Below, in pieces: positions 47,264 to 58,661 of a stretch of 64,000 nucleotides of DNA. This stretch comes from Campanula takesimana. Lineage: Eukaryota > Streptophyta > Magnoliopsida > Asterales > Campanulaceae. The stretch covers positions 124,001 through 188,000 of the forward strand of contig JAOWBW010001462.1 in assembly GCA_026119855.1 (NCBI GenBank), written 5' to 3'. The position numbers and the translations under genes are program-made. The notes beneath the pieces were generated by a model. That model worked only from the letters and a program-made list of their open reading frames with translations. It did not search any database and had not been told where the DNA came from. Position 1 is the stretch's first letter. Each line of letters opens with the position of its first letter.

Positions 47264-48810
47264 TGTTGGGTTTCATAGTAACATGCGCAGCGGAATTAAG
47301 CATTTAAAATTTATAAAACCCAAAGCCCATAGATCCATTCATATGATTAAGTCAAATACAACATAATGAATACTAGAATACTAACCCTTGATGCCTTTGA
47401 TTTTGCAACCTTGAATTCGATGGAGGCTTGAAATCTTGATCATGAACAAAGCAAGAATCACGAACTATGAAGATGATAAGTTTCACCCTCTAGCGGTATC
47501 CACACCACGAACGAATATCAAGAACACTTGATCTTGGTTGCTAGACCAAATTATGAAACACGCTTTCACAATTGTAAGAACTATACGGAATTATGAATAT
47601 TCTTGTTCTTCACTTGTGGGATCTTAGAACAAGAAAATAACCTCCCAAAAACCCTTTGGAGGCACTCATAATCATGTGCTTAATGACTGCTGAAAGGATC
47701 CTTAAATAGGTCCTAATCCTTAACCCTTAAGGACTTAGGAAACCTAAATCCCGTCACCAAATTAGACAACAAGGAATTCTGCCCGACTTGTCTGGCACGG
47801 TCGTGCCCTACAATCTGGCACGGTCGTGCCATCTAGTCCGCGCGAATTCCCCAGCCGCCCATTTTCGGCACGGTCGTGCTTGGTAATTTGGCACGGTCGT
47901 GCCAATCATGTCGACAGGTTTGCCTTGGTTTGGATTTATGGCACGACCGTGCCATTTTAAGGCGCACGACCGTGCCAGAGCCAAACACTGATATTTTTCC
48001 ATAATTCCCATTTAGTCCTTTACGATTCGTTCTATTTGTGTGTGACCCTCTAGGATTACACTAAGTTGGCAATGGGTTCAAACATGAAACCATAAGATAT
48101 GATTAGGTTCTAGCAAACCGTCATACCTACCCAAATAGTATAACTAGATACAAGTTCGTATTCCTTTTAGAACATGTCATAATCCCTTTGTCTCCGATGT
48201 CATTGAACACAAGTCATGGTTAACAAGTCAACTTGTATTGTTCAATACTTTCTCGATTCCGAATATGTTGATAATCCAAATGACATTGATCCAATCAATC
48301 CATTTGGGTTTGGCCAAACATTTCACCAACATCATTCCTTCGAGGGGCCCAAGCTTGACATCTCTCCGAAGAGGGACAAATCCATTTGGCTTATTATTCT
48401 TCCCTACGTGAATCCAATCATGCCAATCATACCCTTTATAACTACCGTGTTAAGGCAGCGTTTGAATATGTCAAACATAATGTTCATCAAGTGGAAGACT
48501 ATAATAACTTCATGTCTAAGGATTCAAATGACATAACTAATATGAGATTTATATATGACATCGACCATGACATAAATCTCATACCGCGGGTCATCTCCAG
48601 TACCTTGTTCCAAACAAGTACCCATAAATCTAACATGATCATCCCATGATCATTTAGCCTTTATACTAGTGCTTAACAAGCTCTAGGGACGGAGATTATT
48701 ATAAGCAAACATGAGCAACAATAATAATCTTATTATCTCTTTATCATCATGAATAAAATGATAACTTATACAATGTTTTAACAACCGTGCCTAGGGCACC
48801 AACACCAACA
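47264..48810 (-). repeat. 5' LTR of Copia-B
   Basis: It is 1547 bp long, bounded by TGTTGGGTTTC and CACCAACA. It contains six copies of the near-palindrome GGCACGGTCGTGCC or its complement between 47794 and 47977 (four in one orientation, two in the other; one copy ends in T). Confidence 0.9.
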
Positions 48811-49139
48811 GTGTGTGCATGTGTAAACATGGTGTGTGCATATGTAAACTTGGCAGGTGTGTGCATGTGTAAACATGGCAGGTGTGTGCATGCGTAAACA
48901 TGGCAGGTGTGTGCATGCGTAAACATGGCAGGTGTGTGCATGCGTAAACATGGCAGGTGTGTGAATGCGTAAACATGGCAGGTGTGTGCATGTGTAAACA
49001 TGGTAAGTGTGTGCATGTGTAAACATGGCAAGTGTGTGTGACGTGCACGTGTAAACATGGCAAGTGTGTGCATGTGTAAACATGGTAAGTGTGTGCATGT
49101 GTAAACATGGCAAGTGTGTGCATGTGTAAACATGGCAAG
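48811..49139. repeat. 25-bp minisatellite, about 13 copies
   Basis: The unit is gtgtgtgcatg(t/c)gtaaacatgg followed by (c/t)a(g/a), with one first-unit deletion and one longer unit near 49034. Because 25 is not a multiple of 3 and the unit lacks stops on the minus strand, all three minus frames stay open (ORFs of 111-140 codons). These are by-products, not genes. Confidence 0.92.
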
Positions 49140-49194
49140 CATCATGATGTAAACGAAAGTTAGACCCACTAAGTTTGAAAAAGTTTCAAAGCAG

Positions 49195-49212
49195 TCCCCA
49201 GCGGAGTCGCCA
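49195..49212 (-). other. Primer-binding site of the 21-kb element (tRNA-Arg type)
   Basis: It is identical to 2065-2082 (minus strand TGGCGACTCC...). It sits one base from the 5' LTR. Confidence 0.88.
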
Positions 49213-49213
49213 C

Positions 49214-50290
49214 TGTGAATACGTGTGTTTGAATTTGAGAATATTCATAGTAACATTAAAATTATGAGAGTCGCCACGCCGTTTTAATTATAGCCAAAAC
49301 ATTGAGAAAAAGCATGTTAATGGGTTCGGGGGTCAAATTACAACAAGAGAAGAATATTGAACGTTATCACTCCTATTGCCCGAATTGATCGGTCTTTCTA
49401 TCATGATGCGGTGTATGTAGTATGTTAGTGTTTAAGACCGGATCCGAAGATTGCCTACGTTCCTCTCAATGTGAGAAGCTCAGGTCAGCGTAGTTCGCAG
49501 AGAATTAGAATAGGCAGAAGAATCGGGATCATGCATAATGAAGGGGGAATTACCTAAAGATTAGGGTTTAGAAGTAGTTCCTAGATCATCCTCGGGTTGA
49601 TGAACCCTCGATCATCATCGGCTATGAAATAACATGTAATTATGAAGATCACAACCCTAAATACAGCATAAATAAGGTTTTAATCTATGAACACGAAGAA
49701 CATGCGAATAACATATATGAACATGCAAAGCTCATGAAGAAACTATGAATAAACATGCAAGAACATGAATATTAAAGATCTACATTAGAAATAATGCAAG
49801 AACGTGAAGAAATAAGTTAGAAAACTTACCTATGTTGGCAAGAAATAAACCTTGATCTTCTTGGAGGTTTGAATGCTAATTAGAGAGCAAAATTGTGTTT
49901 AAGAACTCTCAAATTCGGATCCCCCTAAACCAATAGCATGAGATTGGTTTATATAGTAAACTGAGGGGAAGATCTGATGGTCCAGATCATCCGGGGCGGA
50001 TGTGGCTGCGTGGCCAATATTGAGGGCGGCGGCGAAAGTGGCCGCGTGGCCAATATTGAGGGCGGCGGCGAAAGTGGCCGCGTGGCCATCGTTGCGCGCT
50101 GACTTGAAATTCAAGCTAGGGTTTTACTGTTCATACAAGGCAACCCTAAATGTCCATATTTAATGTTTTCTAGAACATTGAGCTATTTTTGGGAATCCGG
50201 GACAAGTCTTTGCAAGGTTTCTAATTCCCATAAAGTCCTTGTATATTTGGGAAAGCCCTAATAAACTCATTTTCAGATCGGGTACTAACA
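49214..50290 (-). repeat. 5' LTR of the 21-kb element
   Basis: It is nearly identical to 29179-30255; about eight substitutions were noticed. Confidence 0.92.
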
Positions 50291-50295
50291 GTTAT

Positions 50296-50754
50296 TCAGA
50301 TGCAGACTTTGCAGCTTGCAGGGTAACAAGAAAGAGTACAAGTGGGACTTGCCAATTTCTTGGTGATAGATTGGTGTCTTGGTCCTGTAAGATGCAAGCA
50401 TCAATTTCCACTTCTACTACTGAAGCTGAGTACATAGCTGCCGGCAGTTGCTGTTCACAGATCCTTTGGATGAAGCAGCAGCTTGTTGACTATGAAGTTC
50501 CATCTCAAATTTATCCCATCTATTGTGACAATCAATCTGCTATCTCAGTTTCCAACAACCCGGTCATGCATTCCAAAACCAAGCACATAGACATCAAGTA
50601 TCACTTTCTGAAGGAACATGTTGAAAAGGGAAACGTGGTGCTGCTCAAAGTTCATACCGATTACCAAAGAGCAGACATACTGACAAAGCCCTTAGACCAG
50701 AAAAGATTTGAATTCCTAAGAGGTGAACTAGGTATGATTGATTTCTATGGTTAA
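50296..50754 (+). pseudogene. pol: Copia-A pol, second part: RNase H
   Basis: It continues the RNase H interrupted at 29178: SDADFAAC follows on from LIGY across the 5-bp TSD (50291-50295). It contains KSTSG, STTEAEYIA and DNQSAI, all standard copia RNase H landmarks, and the C-terminal HIDIKYHFLKEHV...DILTKPL. Its own stop is at 50752-50754. This half is undamaged. Confidence 0.93.
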
Positions 50755-50870
50755 AACTGTGCTAACTCTGCCGATTGTGCTAGTCTTGCCGATCTTATCA
50801 GCAAGTGTGAAAATCATGCCGACCAAATTATATTGCCGAAACAATATTGCTGACAACATCATGCCGATCA

Positions 50871-53752
50871 TGTCGCGACCCCGAACCCCGCGGGCCCGAG
50901 ACCGCGAGCTGGACGTCGACTTAAAACCAAAACTATGAAATACCGAAGTTAAAAATTCCATTTTGAACCAAAAGATGATAACACAAGGTTTTACAAATCC
51001 AAGATTAAATCAACAATGTACATCCAACATAAGCTCCACAGCTTATACCCAAAAGAATAAAATATACAATTCTTAATGACGTCAATAATGGTAAAACTAT
51101 CCCCAAAAGGTTATACATTTATATAATGTAAACCGATTCCATAACAACCTGCCCCAAAATCTCAATCCTCCCGACGTCCTCCTTGAACCGCGAATCCTAA
51201 TCCTTTTCCTCCTGGGGGGGGGTTAAGGAAAAACAAAGATGGAAATAAACGGGGTGAGATAAAATCTCAGTAAGTTACTAATGCAACTACATGACATGCT
51301 AATATGCAATGACCAATAGCAATTAACATAAGACAGATAGCAGCGGAATAATAAGTGACATGCTGACGAACGGTAACATCCAATAATCAATCATATAAAT
51401 AAACATATAACAACAAATGAGAGGCTCCCTATCGCCAACCGTCCCATACCGGTTGGAAATAATGACCAGCTCATAATGCAACACATAAAGCTGAAATAAA
51501 CACTCATAAGTGGATACATAGCCAAGGTTTCACCCAACTGAAGAACCAAATAAAGGTCGCTGCGCAGCTTCAATAATCAACAAATCATCATCTTCATAAT
51601 ACTATGAAAGCTGAAGAGAAATCCCCGGTCAGAAGCGACCGATCAACCCATCGATCAACAAACCATCTTCATAGTAGCATAAAAGCTGAAGAGAAACCCG
51701 GTACCGGAACCAATAACCAAATGAAGTGTCACAAGGGACGGGAGACATGCCACAAAGTCATGCTCCAAGTAAAGCTAAAATGCACACAAAGGAGCTAGCT
51801 CTTCTCACATCCAAGGCCAATCTGGAGGAGGGTAATAATGGGGTAAAACAATGGTCAACATCACAATGGACTTGGTTGTGCCATCATAATGTTTCGCATT
51901 GCCCAAACACACACAAAATACCAGCTGGACTTTCAAGTAAAGGCTAAGTAATAAAATACTAGCACAATAAACAACCATTGATTCCAAAGTAGGGAATCAT
52001 ACCAATTAATCACCATAAAAGATGCAAACGATTACTCAAGAAGAGTTCAACAACAATAGCACAAGGAGTTTCTCATAAAAGAGTCCAACAACATTGACCA
52101 TTAAAACATAATTATTCCAAGATAAGGCACGAACCAAATACATCCTAAATATGATACCCACAAGTTAATCATAAAGAGCACAACCCAAACGGTCACTCAC
52201 CAATGGCACAATGACTATTACCAAAATGATCATAAACATTTACTCAAAAGATATACTAGGACTATGAACTCAACCATCTCATCACACCTGGAATTCCAAA
52301 TAAGAAATCCGAATGAATACATCTTAAGGTTAATCAAACCGTAAGTACCCAATTGCCAATTCACGCTTTATCTCCGTTCATAACGAACCTATTCTAAACA
52401 CCCCAAACGAATCCAAAAGGTTACACTTATTAGAACATGATCACGACTGGACTAAACCCTACACTTTGGTGTTCAGTAACCACCCTCTAGGTACTATAGG
52501 ACATCGCCTAAAACCTAGACCAAGACTCACTCGAAAATCAATTCGATTGGAACAATCACGAACACATCATAAGATGCCCAAACATATACCAAATGATCAT
52601 CACAAAGATAAGTCAAACCAACAATACCTCAATAAGATGTTCCAAATCCCAATTAACACTTAATTAATTTCAAACACAAACTTGATCACAAAGGACCCAA
52701 TTCTATCACTAGAGTGTACTACAATGATCACTAAGGTCGACTAGAAGGACACCCAAGACTTAGACCAAAACGCATTCTTCAATCACACAAATTAACAAAT
52801 GAAAACTTTCAGAGGTTCTGTGCGGCCACCCAAACCCAACTATGCGGTCGCCCAAAAAGCCATCAAACAAGAACAAAACCTTTCAGATAGATGTGCGGTC
52901 GCCCAGACATTTTTGGGCGGTCGCCCAACCTTCTGGTCTGCCGGAAATCGGGAGGGATGAACTGGGTTCTCCCATTTTTAACCCAAACCAAAACTAAACC
53001 AAAATCCAACACTCTTAACTAGCCTATTAATGAACTAAAACAACTTATAGGTCAAAAGAACTCATATAACAACATTTAACAACCAAAATCAAGATTCAAA
53101 CCCAACATTCATAAAATCACCATTTTTGACCAAAACTCAAATAAATTCCAAATAAATTCGAAACTCAACCAAAATTCAAATATAACAACTCAAGCATTAT
53201 ATAAACATGATATGAACATTTTAGCATAAAAATGGGGGAAAAACAACTTACTTGAAAATAATGAAAGTTGACGGAATTCGAATATTCTTGATTCTACGCG
53301 ATCCTATCGACGATCTAAACACATTTCGTATAGAGAGAAATGAGAGAAGATGAGAGGAAGATAGCTAAAATGAAAAGAGAAGGAAGAGAGAAATGTTTAC
53401 CTTTTACAATAGAGAGAGAGAGAGATGGCTGGGAATGGGAGTGAGGTGAGGGAGAAAGAGAGGGAGGTGAGGGGAAAAGAGGGAGTAAGTAGAATAATTA
53501 GAGAATTTACACAAAGACCCCTTCCCCTACACACTAACACAATGGTCTTATACTCCCCACTAACATTTAAGTCCCAACAATACTGCGCTAACACAAATGA
53601 CCCAAATAAAATGCTAGGCATAAATATTATAACACATAAAATGCACACATAAATATTTAAATAAATAATAATTTAAATAAATAAATAAGCAAATAAATAA
53701 ATAATAATTATTTATTATTAATAAAATAGAGCCTAGTTTTCGAGTCGTGACA
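50871..53752 (-). mobile_element. Solo LTR of the gypsy family, minus strand, 2.9 kb
   Basis: The plus strand reads TGTCGCGACC at the left and GAGTCGTGACA at the right, the reverse of the gypsy LTR at 7071. The perfect TSD gatca lies at 50866-50870 and 53753-53757. It is about 800 bp longer than 7071-9155, with extra sequence and divergence in the central part. The four-copy GCGGTCGCCC motif is present at about 52822-52929. It is inserted in the non-coding gap between Copia-A pol and the extra ORF. Confidence 0.88.
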
Positions 53753-54143
53753 GATCATCATATCTTGCCGACCAAACTATCTTGCCGATTTGTAAAAAGC
53801 ATCAAATCAGCACGTCTCTGCAAAAATATAAGATTCCTGACACATGACGTTAGCAATCAAATCAAAGGTACATGGGTCACACCAACTCCCTGACACGTGT
53901 GTGTACTTTTCTTACCCAAAATCGTGTCATGATGTATTCCATTTAATGCGATACATCAGCAAGGTAACTGGTCATCATCACTTTTTTTAATTTTGACTAA
54001 TTTACCCCTTCTCCCTCTTTCTTTTAACTGTTCATTTCTCACCGTTTTGTGTGCGCATTAAATTTTGCGTGCGCACGTTCTCCGAGATTATAGGTACAGT
54101 TACTTCTCATTATTCTTGCCTTCTCATACTCTCTCTCTCCCCC

Positions 54144-54368
54144 ATAACATATATAACGCCCTTTCAAAATCTTTCAAGCTTTCTCCGCCATTTTTACTGC
54201 TCTCTCTCTCTCACTCCTCTTACCGAATTACTTAGATTCAATTCCTATCTGCCTTTATCTTCATAATCTGGTAATTGTTAATGTTTATACTCTGCTCATT
54301 TCTAATCATCCCTGTTTTGATTTGTCTTTGTTTCTAACATTGTGAGATTTTTGAGTAACTTACAGAAA
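54144..54368 (+). promoter_or_regulatory. Gene-like promoter, CT-rich leader and possible leader intron of the Copia-A extra ORF
   Basis: TATATAA at 54150-54156 is followed after about 30 bases by a CT-rich stretch (54178-54225) typical of plant 5' leaders. A candidate intron runs from gtaattg (54271) to ttacag (54365), 95 bp, U-rich with a 3' pyrimidine-containing end, three bases before the ATG at 54369. The layout resembles a cellular plant gene. It is inferred from sequence only. Confidence 0.45.
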
Positions 54369-55133
54369 ATGTCCGGCGAAAAAGATATCTACGGAGGTTA
54401 TGTTGACTCCGACTACTTCAATGACGAAGCCGATGGGGTTTCCTTGAAGAATCTTCTTATTGGGTCTTTGCTCGACTCTTTCGTTACTCCATCTGGAGTT
54501 GATTTTGTGTTCGTGGATCTGGTTAAAGAGTTCTTCTCCAACTCCTCGGTTGTTCGTTCTCCGGTTAACTCTTCAATCATCGTCTCTGTCAATTCTATAG
54601 TCTTGGGCGTGCAAATTTCTCTTACTCCCTCTTCTATTTCTGAAGTTTTTCCCTCTCTTGGGAATGAAGGGTTGAGTGCTCTTGTTGATGATAAAGATTT
54701 GGACAAGGCATGGAATCTTATGAGAGGAGCTGGTCCAAGACTCAGTTGCACCAGTCATCTGAAGATTCATTATCCTCGCCGATACTATGCTCTTGCTGAG
54801 ATAGTGGATAGATGCCTCATTTGCCGATCTGGATCTTATAGCAATGTAACTGATGTGTAGTTTAAAGCCATGGCCGCCATTGTTCTATAGATTGAGTTCA
54901 CCTGGTGTGCTTACATATTCCGGATCATTGCTACTGCTGCTGACAAATGGTCTTCTGATAGACTGAAGAACAAACCCAATCCTGGGAAAGGATGTCATTA
55001 CCTCTTGATCAGTATGATTTTGAGAAGAAATTCCATCATAGTCAATGCAGACCGTTCTTCATCCAGCATTGCTTTCAGCAGGTTAAAATCTTTTGATGCT
55101 AAAGATTGGAAGAGAATAGAAAAGAAGGCTTCT
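54369..55133 (+). pseudogene. Copia-A extra 3' ORF, N-terminal part
   Basis: The ATG at 54369 opens a frame read to 54858-54860 (TAG), with a second stop at 54885-54887, then open again to the solo LTR at 55134. The protein begins with an acidic segment, then a folded-looking region (LLIGSLLDSFV, HYPRRYYALAEIVDRCLICRSG). This part recalls the putative plant transposon protein domain seen in extra ORFs of large plant retroelements, with low certainty. No signal peptide or clear membrane helix is visible, so the usual label env-like is not supported here. Confidence 0.6.
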
Positions 55134-57316
55134 TGTCACGACCCGAAATCTAGACTCTATTTTATTAGTAATTAAATGATTATTATTTAATTATTTGCTT
55201 ATTTATTTATTTAAATTATTATTTATTTAAATAATTATGTGTACAATTTATGTGTTATAATAATTATGCCTAGCATTTTATTTGGGTCATTTGTGCTAGT
55301 GTAGTATTGTTGGGTCTTAATTGTTAGTAGGGAGTGTAGAAATTGTGTTAGTAGATGGGGAGGGGGTCTAGTTGTAACTTTTTAAAATAATTTCCCTACT
55401 CCCCTCTCCTCCCTCACCTTCTCCCTCACTCTCCCCTCTCCTTCCCAACACAACTCTCTCTCTCTCTTCCCCATTGGTGTAGGTAAGTTTCTCTTTCCTT
55501 CTCTCTTCATTTTCTTCCTCTTCCTCTCATAATCTCTCATTTCTTAAAACGTGAACCTTGTTTAGATCGTCGATAGGATCGCGTAGAACCAAAAAGAATT
55601 GAATTCCGTCAACTTTGAGATTTATCAAGTACGTTACTTTTCCCCCATTTTTATGCTAAAATGTTCATATCATGCTTAGATAATGCTTGATGTGTTATAT
55701 TTGAAGTTTGGTTGAGTTTAGAATTTATTTGGAATTTATTTGAGTTTTGGTCAAAAATGGTGTTCTTGGGAATGTTGGGGTTTGAATCTTGTTGCGGGTA
55801 GCTAGATGTTGTTATTTAGGTCCATTTCAAGTTCTCAAGTTGTTTTGGTGCATTATTATGCTTATTGGAAGTCTTGATTTTGAGTATTAGAGAAATGGTG
55901 AAGTTTTGGGTAAAATTTGGTTACCTGGGTTCTTCTGCGTTTTGTCTGAATTTAGGAGGTGCTCGGCCGAGCGCGTCCCTTGACTCGGCCGAGCGGAGCA
56001 GACCAGAGGGTCATAGTTTTGGAGCCGAGGTTGCTCGGCCGAGTCTTATAGAACTGCTCGCCCGAGCACCCCTGTTTTAGGCATAAATGGTTATAACTTA
56101 AAAGTAATCACCCGGAACAATAAGAAGTCAACCGTAAGCCTATGTAAACCGTGTAAGGAGTGTGTTAGAGTTATAAAAGTGGGAAATGAGTATGAGGTGG
56201 TTTATTCGGTTGGGATAATTGTTTGTGTGGGTTGCGAATAACTCTAGTGTTTAAAACGGTTCCTTTGTGAACAAATATGTGTGGAGTTTGACCAAGTATC
56301 GTTTTGTATTTGTTTGGACATCTTTTGATGTGTTGTTGGATTGGTGCACCTTTTCGGTAATTTATTTGGATTGGTTCCGTACTTTGGAACCTTAAGTTGT
56401 TTATTTAAGCTAGTATTTATTACTTAGCATTTATTTGAAAGTCCAGCTGGTATTTTGTGTGTGTTTGGGCGATGCGAAACATTATGATGGCACGGCCAAG
56501 TCCATTGTGATGTTGACCATTGTTTTGCCCCATTATTACCCTCCTCCAGATTGGCCTTGGATGTGAGAAGAGCTAGCTCCTTTGTGTGCATTTTAGCTTT
56601 ACTTGGAGCATGACTTTGTGGCATGTCTCCCGTCCCTTGTGACACTTCATTGGTTATTGGTTCCGGTACCGGGGTTTTCTCTTCGGCTTTCATGCTATTA
56701 TGAAGATGATTTGTTGATTATTGAAGCTGCGCAGCGATCCTTTATTTGGATGTATCGGTTTGGAAAAACCTTGGCTATATCCTTTGTTTTGTGTTTATTT
56801 CCGCTGCTATCTGTTATGTGATAAATGCTATGTGCTATGTGATATTTATTATTGCTTATCGCTTCGTGCATCATAGCATGTCATGTAGTTGCATTAGTAA
56901 CTTATTGAGATTTATCTCACCCCCTTTTCTTTTATCTTTGCTTTTCCTTAACCCCCCCCCCCAGGTGCTAAGGATTAGTCTCGCTGATCACGAGAAAGAG
57001 GACGTCGAGTGTGGATCCATTCTTTTGGGGAAGGTTGTTATAGGTTGGTTTACATTATGTAAATGTGTAACCATTTTGGGATAGTTGTACCAAACATTGA
57101 CGTCATTAAGAATTGTATATTTGTATTTTGTTGGGCATAAACTTGTGGAAGTTTATGATAGTTGTAATTGGTTTTTATCAAACTTGGTTTTGTAAAACTT
57201 TGGATCATCACCTTTTGGTATCAAATGAAATTTTTAACTCTGGTATTTCTTAGTTTTGGTTTTAGAGTCAACGTCCAGATCGCGGTCTCGGGCCCGCGGG
57301 GTTCGGGGTCGCGACA
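55134..57316 (+). mobile_element. Solo LTR of a gypsy-family relative, plus strand
   Basis: It starts TGTCACGACC, ends GGTCGCGACA (2183 bp), and has TSD cttct at 55129-55133 and 57317-57321. Removing it rejoins the extra ORF in frame. The outer parts match 7071-9155, but the motif cluster at about 55967-56070 is GCTCGGCCGAG instead of GGGCGACCGCAC. Confidence 0.9.
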
Positions 57317-57321
57317 CTTCT

Positions 57322-58653
57322 AGCGTTGTTGCACCTGCACCAGCACCTGCTGATGCTCCAAAGAAGAAAAGAGCTACGACAATTCCTTTAGTTGCTTACC
57401 AATCTGCAATCTCTACTCCTGCTCCTTCAAAAGATAGAATTCTTGCCGATTCTACTACTGGAGCTCCAAAGAAAAGGAAATTGGTGAAGGCTGCTGATAA
57501 AATGGTGCCAAAGAAGGCAAAGGTTGCCGACGAACCAGACTTGCCTATGAAGAAGTCTACTCAAGTTGCTGATAAGATGGCCTTGCTGATGAAGAAGCAA
57601 AAGCTTGTTTCCGACGAAGTTCCTTCTGCTCCTATAGATTCTGCTGATCCTAGAGCAAAGTTGATTAGATTTGCTCCTTCTCATCTTGCCGGTGCTTCCC
57701 TCACTGCCGATCCTGCTGTCAAAGTTGAAATTCCTGATGAAGAATTTACCGATGACTTTGCTGATGGCAAAAGTATTGAAGATGTTATTGAAAAGCTCAA
57801 GTCTCAGACTTCAAGGAAATGTGCTCCCATCAGAAATCCCACCTTCCACACCTTCTATAGAAACCCTTGGTCCTTCACTAACAAGGTCTTGAATAAGAAA
57901 TGGGTCTTTCCGATTGATCATCTGCCTCCTTTCATTTGTCGTCTTCTTCAGTTTCATGAAGAAATGAAGGACTCTGTGCCATCTTGGAAAACTTCTGATT
58001 ATGTTGACTACCGGAGTTTGAACATTCGTACTGATATGTGGAATGAGAAGTTCTTCCCTCTCTGTAAGTTCAAGCAGTTGAAAGAAGCTGAACTGAAGCT
58101 GAATTTTGGTCGTTATTTTGACTATCTACCACTTCACTAGAACCAAGTCTATATTTTTCAAGATTGAATTAGACAAGACTTGATGGTTCAAGATGTGTGG
58201 ATCATATATGCCAGAACTTTCAATCAGCTCTCCCAATTCACTGAATTTGATCCTTATCAGATTGGCAGACTGGAAAATGATGAAGACTTGCTGACGTACA
58301 ATGATGATGAGGCTCCTGCTAATAGTCCTCTCAATGCTTATTTCTTCCTATCAGTCAAGAAGGTCACTTTGGATTTAATTGAACAGTCAAACGAATTTTT
58401 GCTGAAGCGGGAGGCCGATCGTCGTGCTGCTGAATTTCTTGCCGATCAAGTCACTCAGAATTCTTCACCTAGCAGCAGCAAGACTGTGTCTGATGCCGAT
58501 GCTAATTCTGCCGATAATATTGGTGCTGCTGATGTTGCCGATGATGACGATGATGATGATGCTGATAATGATGATGGTGCTGACTTGTATGAAGAATTGG
58601 TTTGTGCTCATAAAGTCGCCGATGTCTCTCCTTCAACTTCTCAAACAACCTAA
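57322..58653 (+). pseudogene. Copia-A extra 3' ORF, middle part
   Basis: It continues in frame from 55133. It is Ala/Pro/Lys-rich at the start, with PKKRKL (57465-57482), a textbook monopartite nuclear localisation signal, and KKKR nearby. A more ordered region (NPTFHTFYRNPWSFTNKVLNKKW) follows. Stops at 58138-58140 and 58165-58167 interrupt the same frame. The end is an acidic run (DDDDDDDADNDD, about 58545-58580) and a stop at 58651-58653. The TGCCGAT motif is dense here. The residues suggest a nuclear or nucleic-acid partner; function is unknown. Confidence 0.65.
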
Positions 58654-58661
58654 GTGACAAG

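Larger units (their letters stand above)
41267..48810 (-). mobile_element. Copia-B: decayed Ty1/copia element nested in the 21-kb element
   Basis: The 5' LTR is 47264-48810; the 3' LTR is 41267-42087, truncated by about 725 bp at its outer end. Minus orientation is shown by the primer site next to 47264, a purine tract next to 42088, and gag-to-RNase H order from right to left. The overlapping LTR parts differ at about 9 of 817 positions, yet the coding region is riddled with stops. No TSD can be checked because the left end is lost. Confidence 0.85.
29179..50290 (-). mobile_element. 21-kb non-autonomous Ogre/Tat-like LTR element (gag-only, minisatellite-rich)
   Basis: The LTRs are 49214-50290 (5') and 29179-30255 (3'), both 1077 bp, starting TGTGAATACG and ending GGGTACTAACA, with TSD gttat at 29174-29178 and 50291-50295. 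Removing it restores an unbroken RNase H reading frame, which confirms the ends. The minus orientation comes from the tRNA-Arg primer site (49195-49212) and a purine-rich tract next to the 3' LTR. Between them lie about 19 kb of arrays, a nested copia and a single gag-like ORF; no RT or integrase is seen. LTRs differ at about 8 positions (0.7 percent), so it moved recently using another element's enzymes. The class fits LARD or TR-GAG elements. Confidence 0.88.

Noticed and set aside
41267..48810. First reading of the 820-bp direct repeats as a segmental duplication
   Set aside because: A primer site and a purine tract at the inner edges, and copia protein pieces between, show they are LTRs.
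48747..49169. Three overlapping Cys/His-rich minus-strand ORFs of 111-140 codons
   Set aside because: They are the three readings of a 25-bp tandem repeat that lacks stops; the Cys/His pattern is a translation artefact, not a metal-binding protein.
29864..50114. 71-codon minus ORFs (29864-30079 and 49899-50114) with repeated GHAATFAAALNI
   Set aside because: They are identical readings of the GTGGCCGCGTGGCC motif cluster in both LTRs of the 21-kb element.
57427..57684. Minus-strand ORF opposite the extra Copia-A ORF
   Set aside because: It is a shadow of the plus-strand coding frame, with no independent resemblance.
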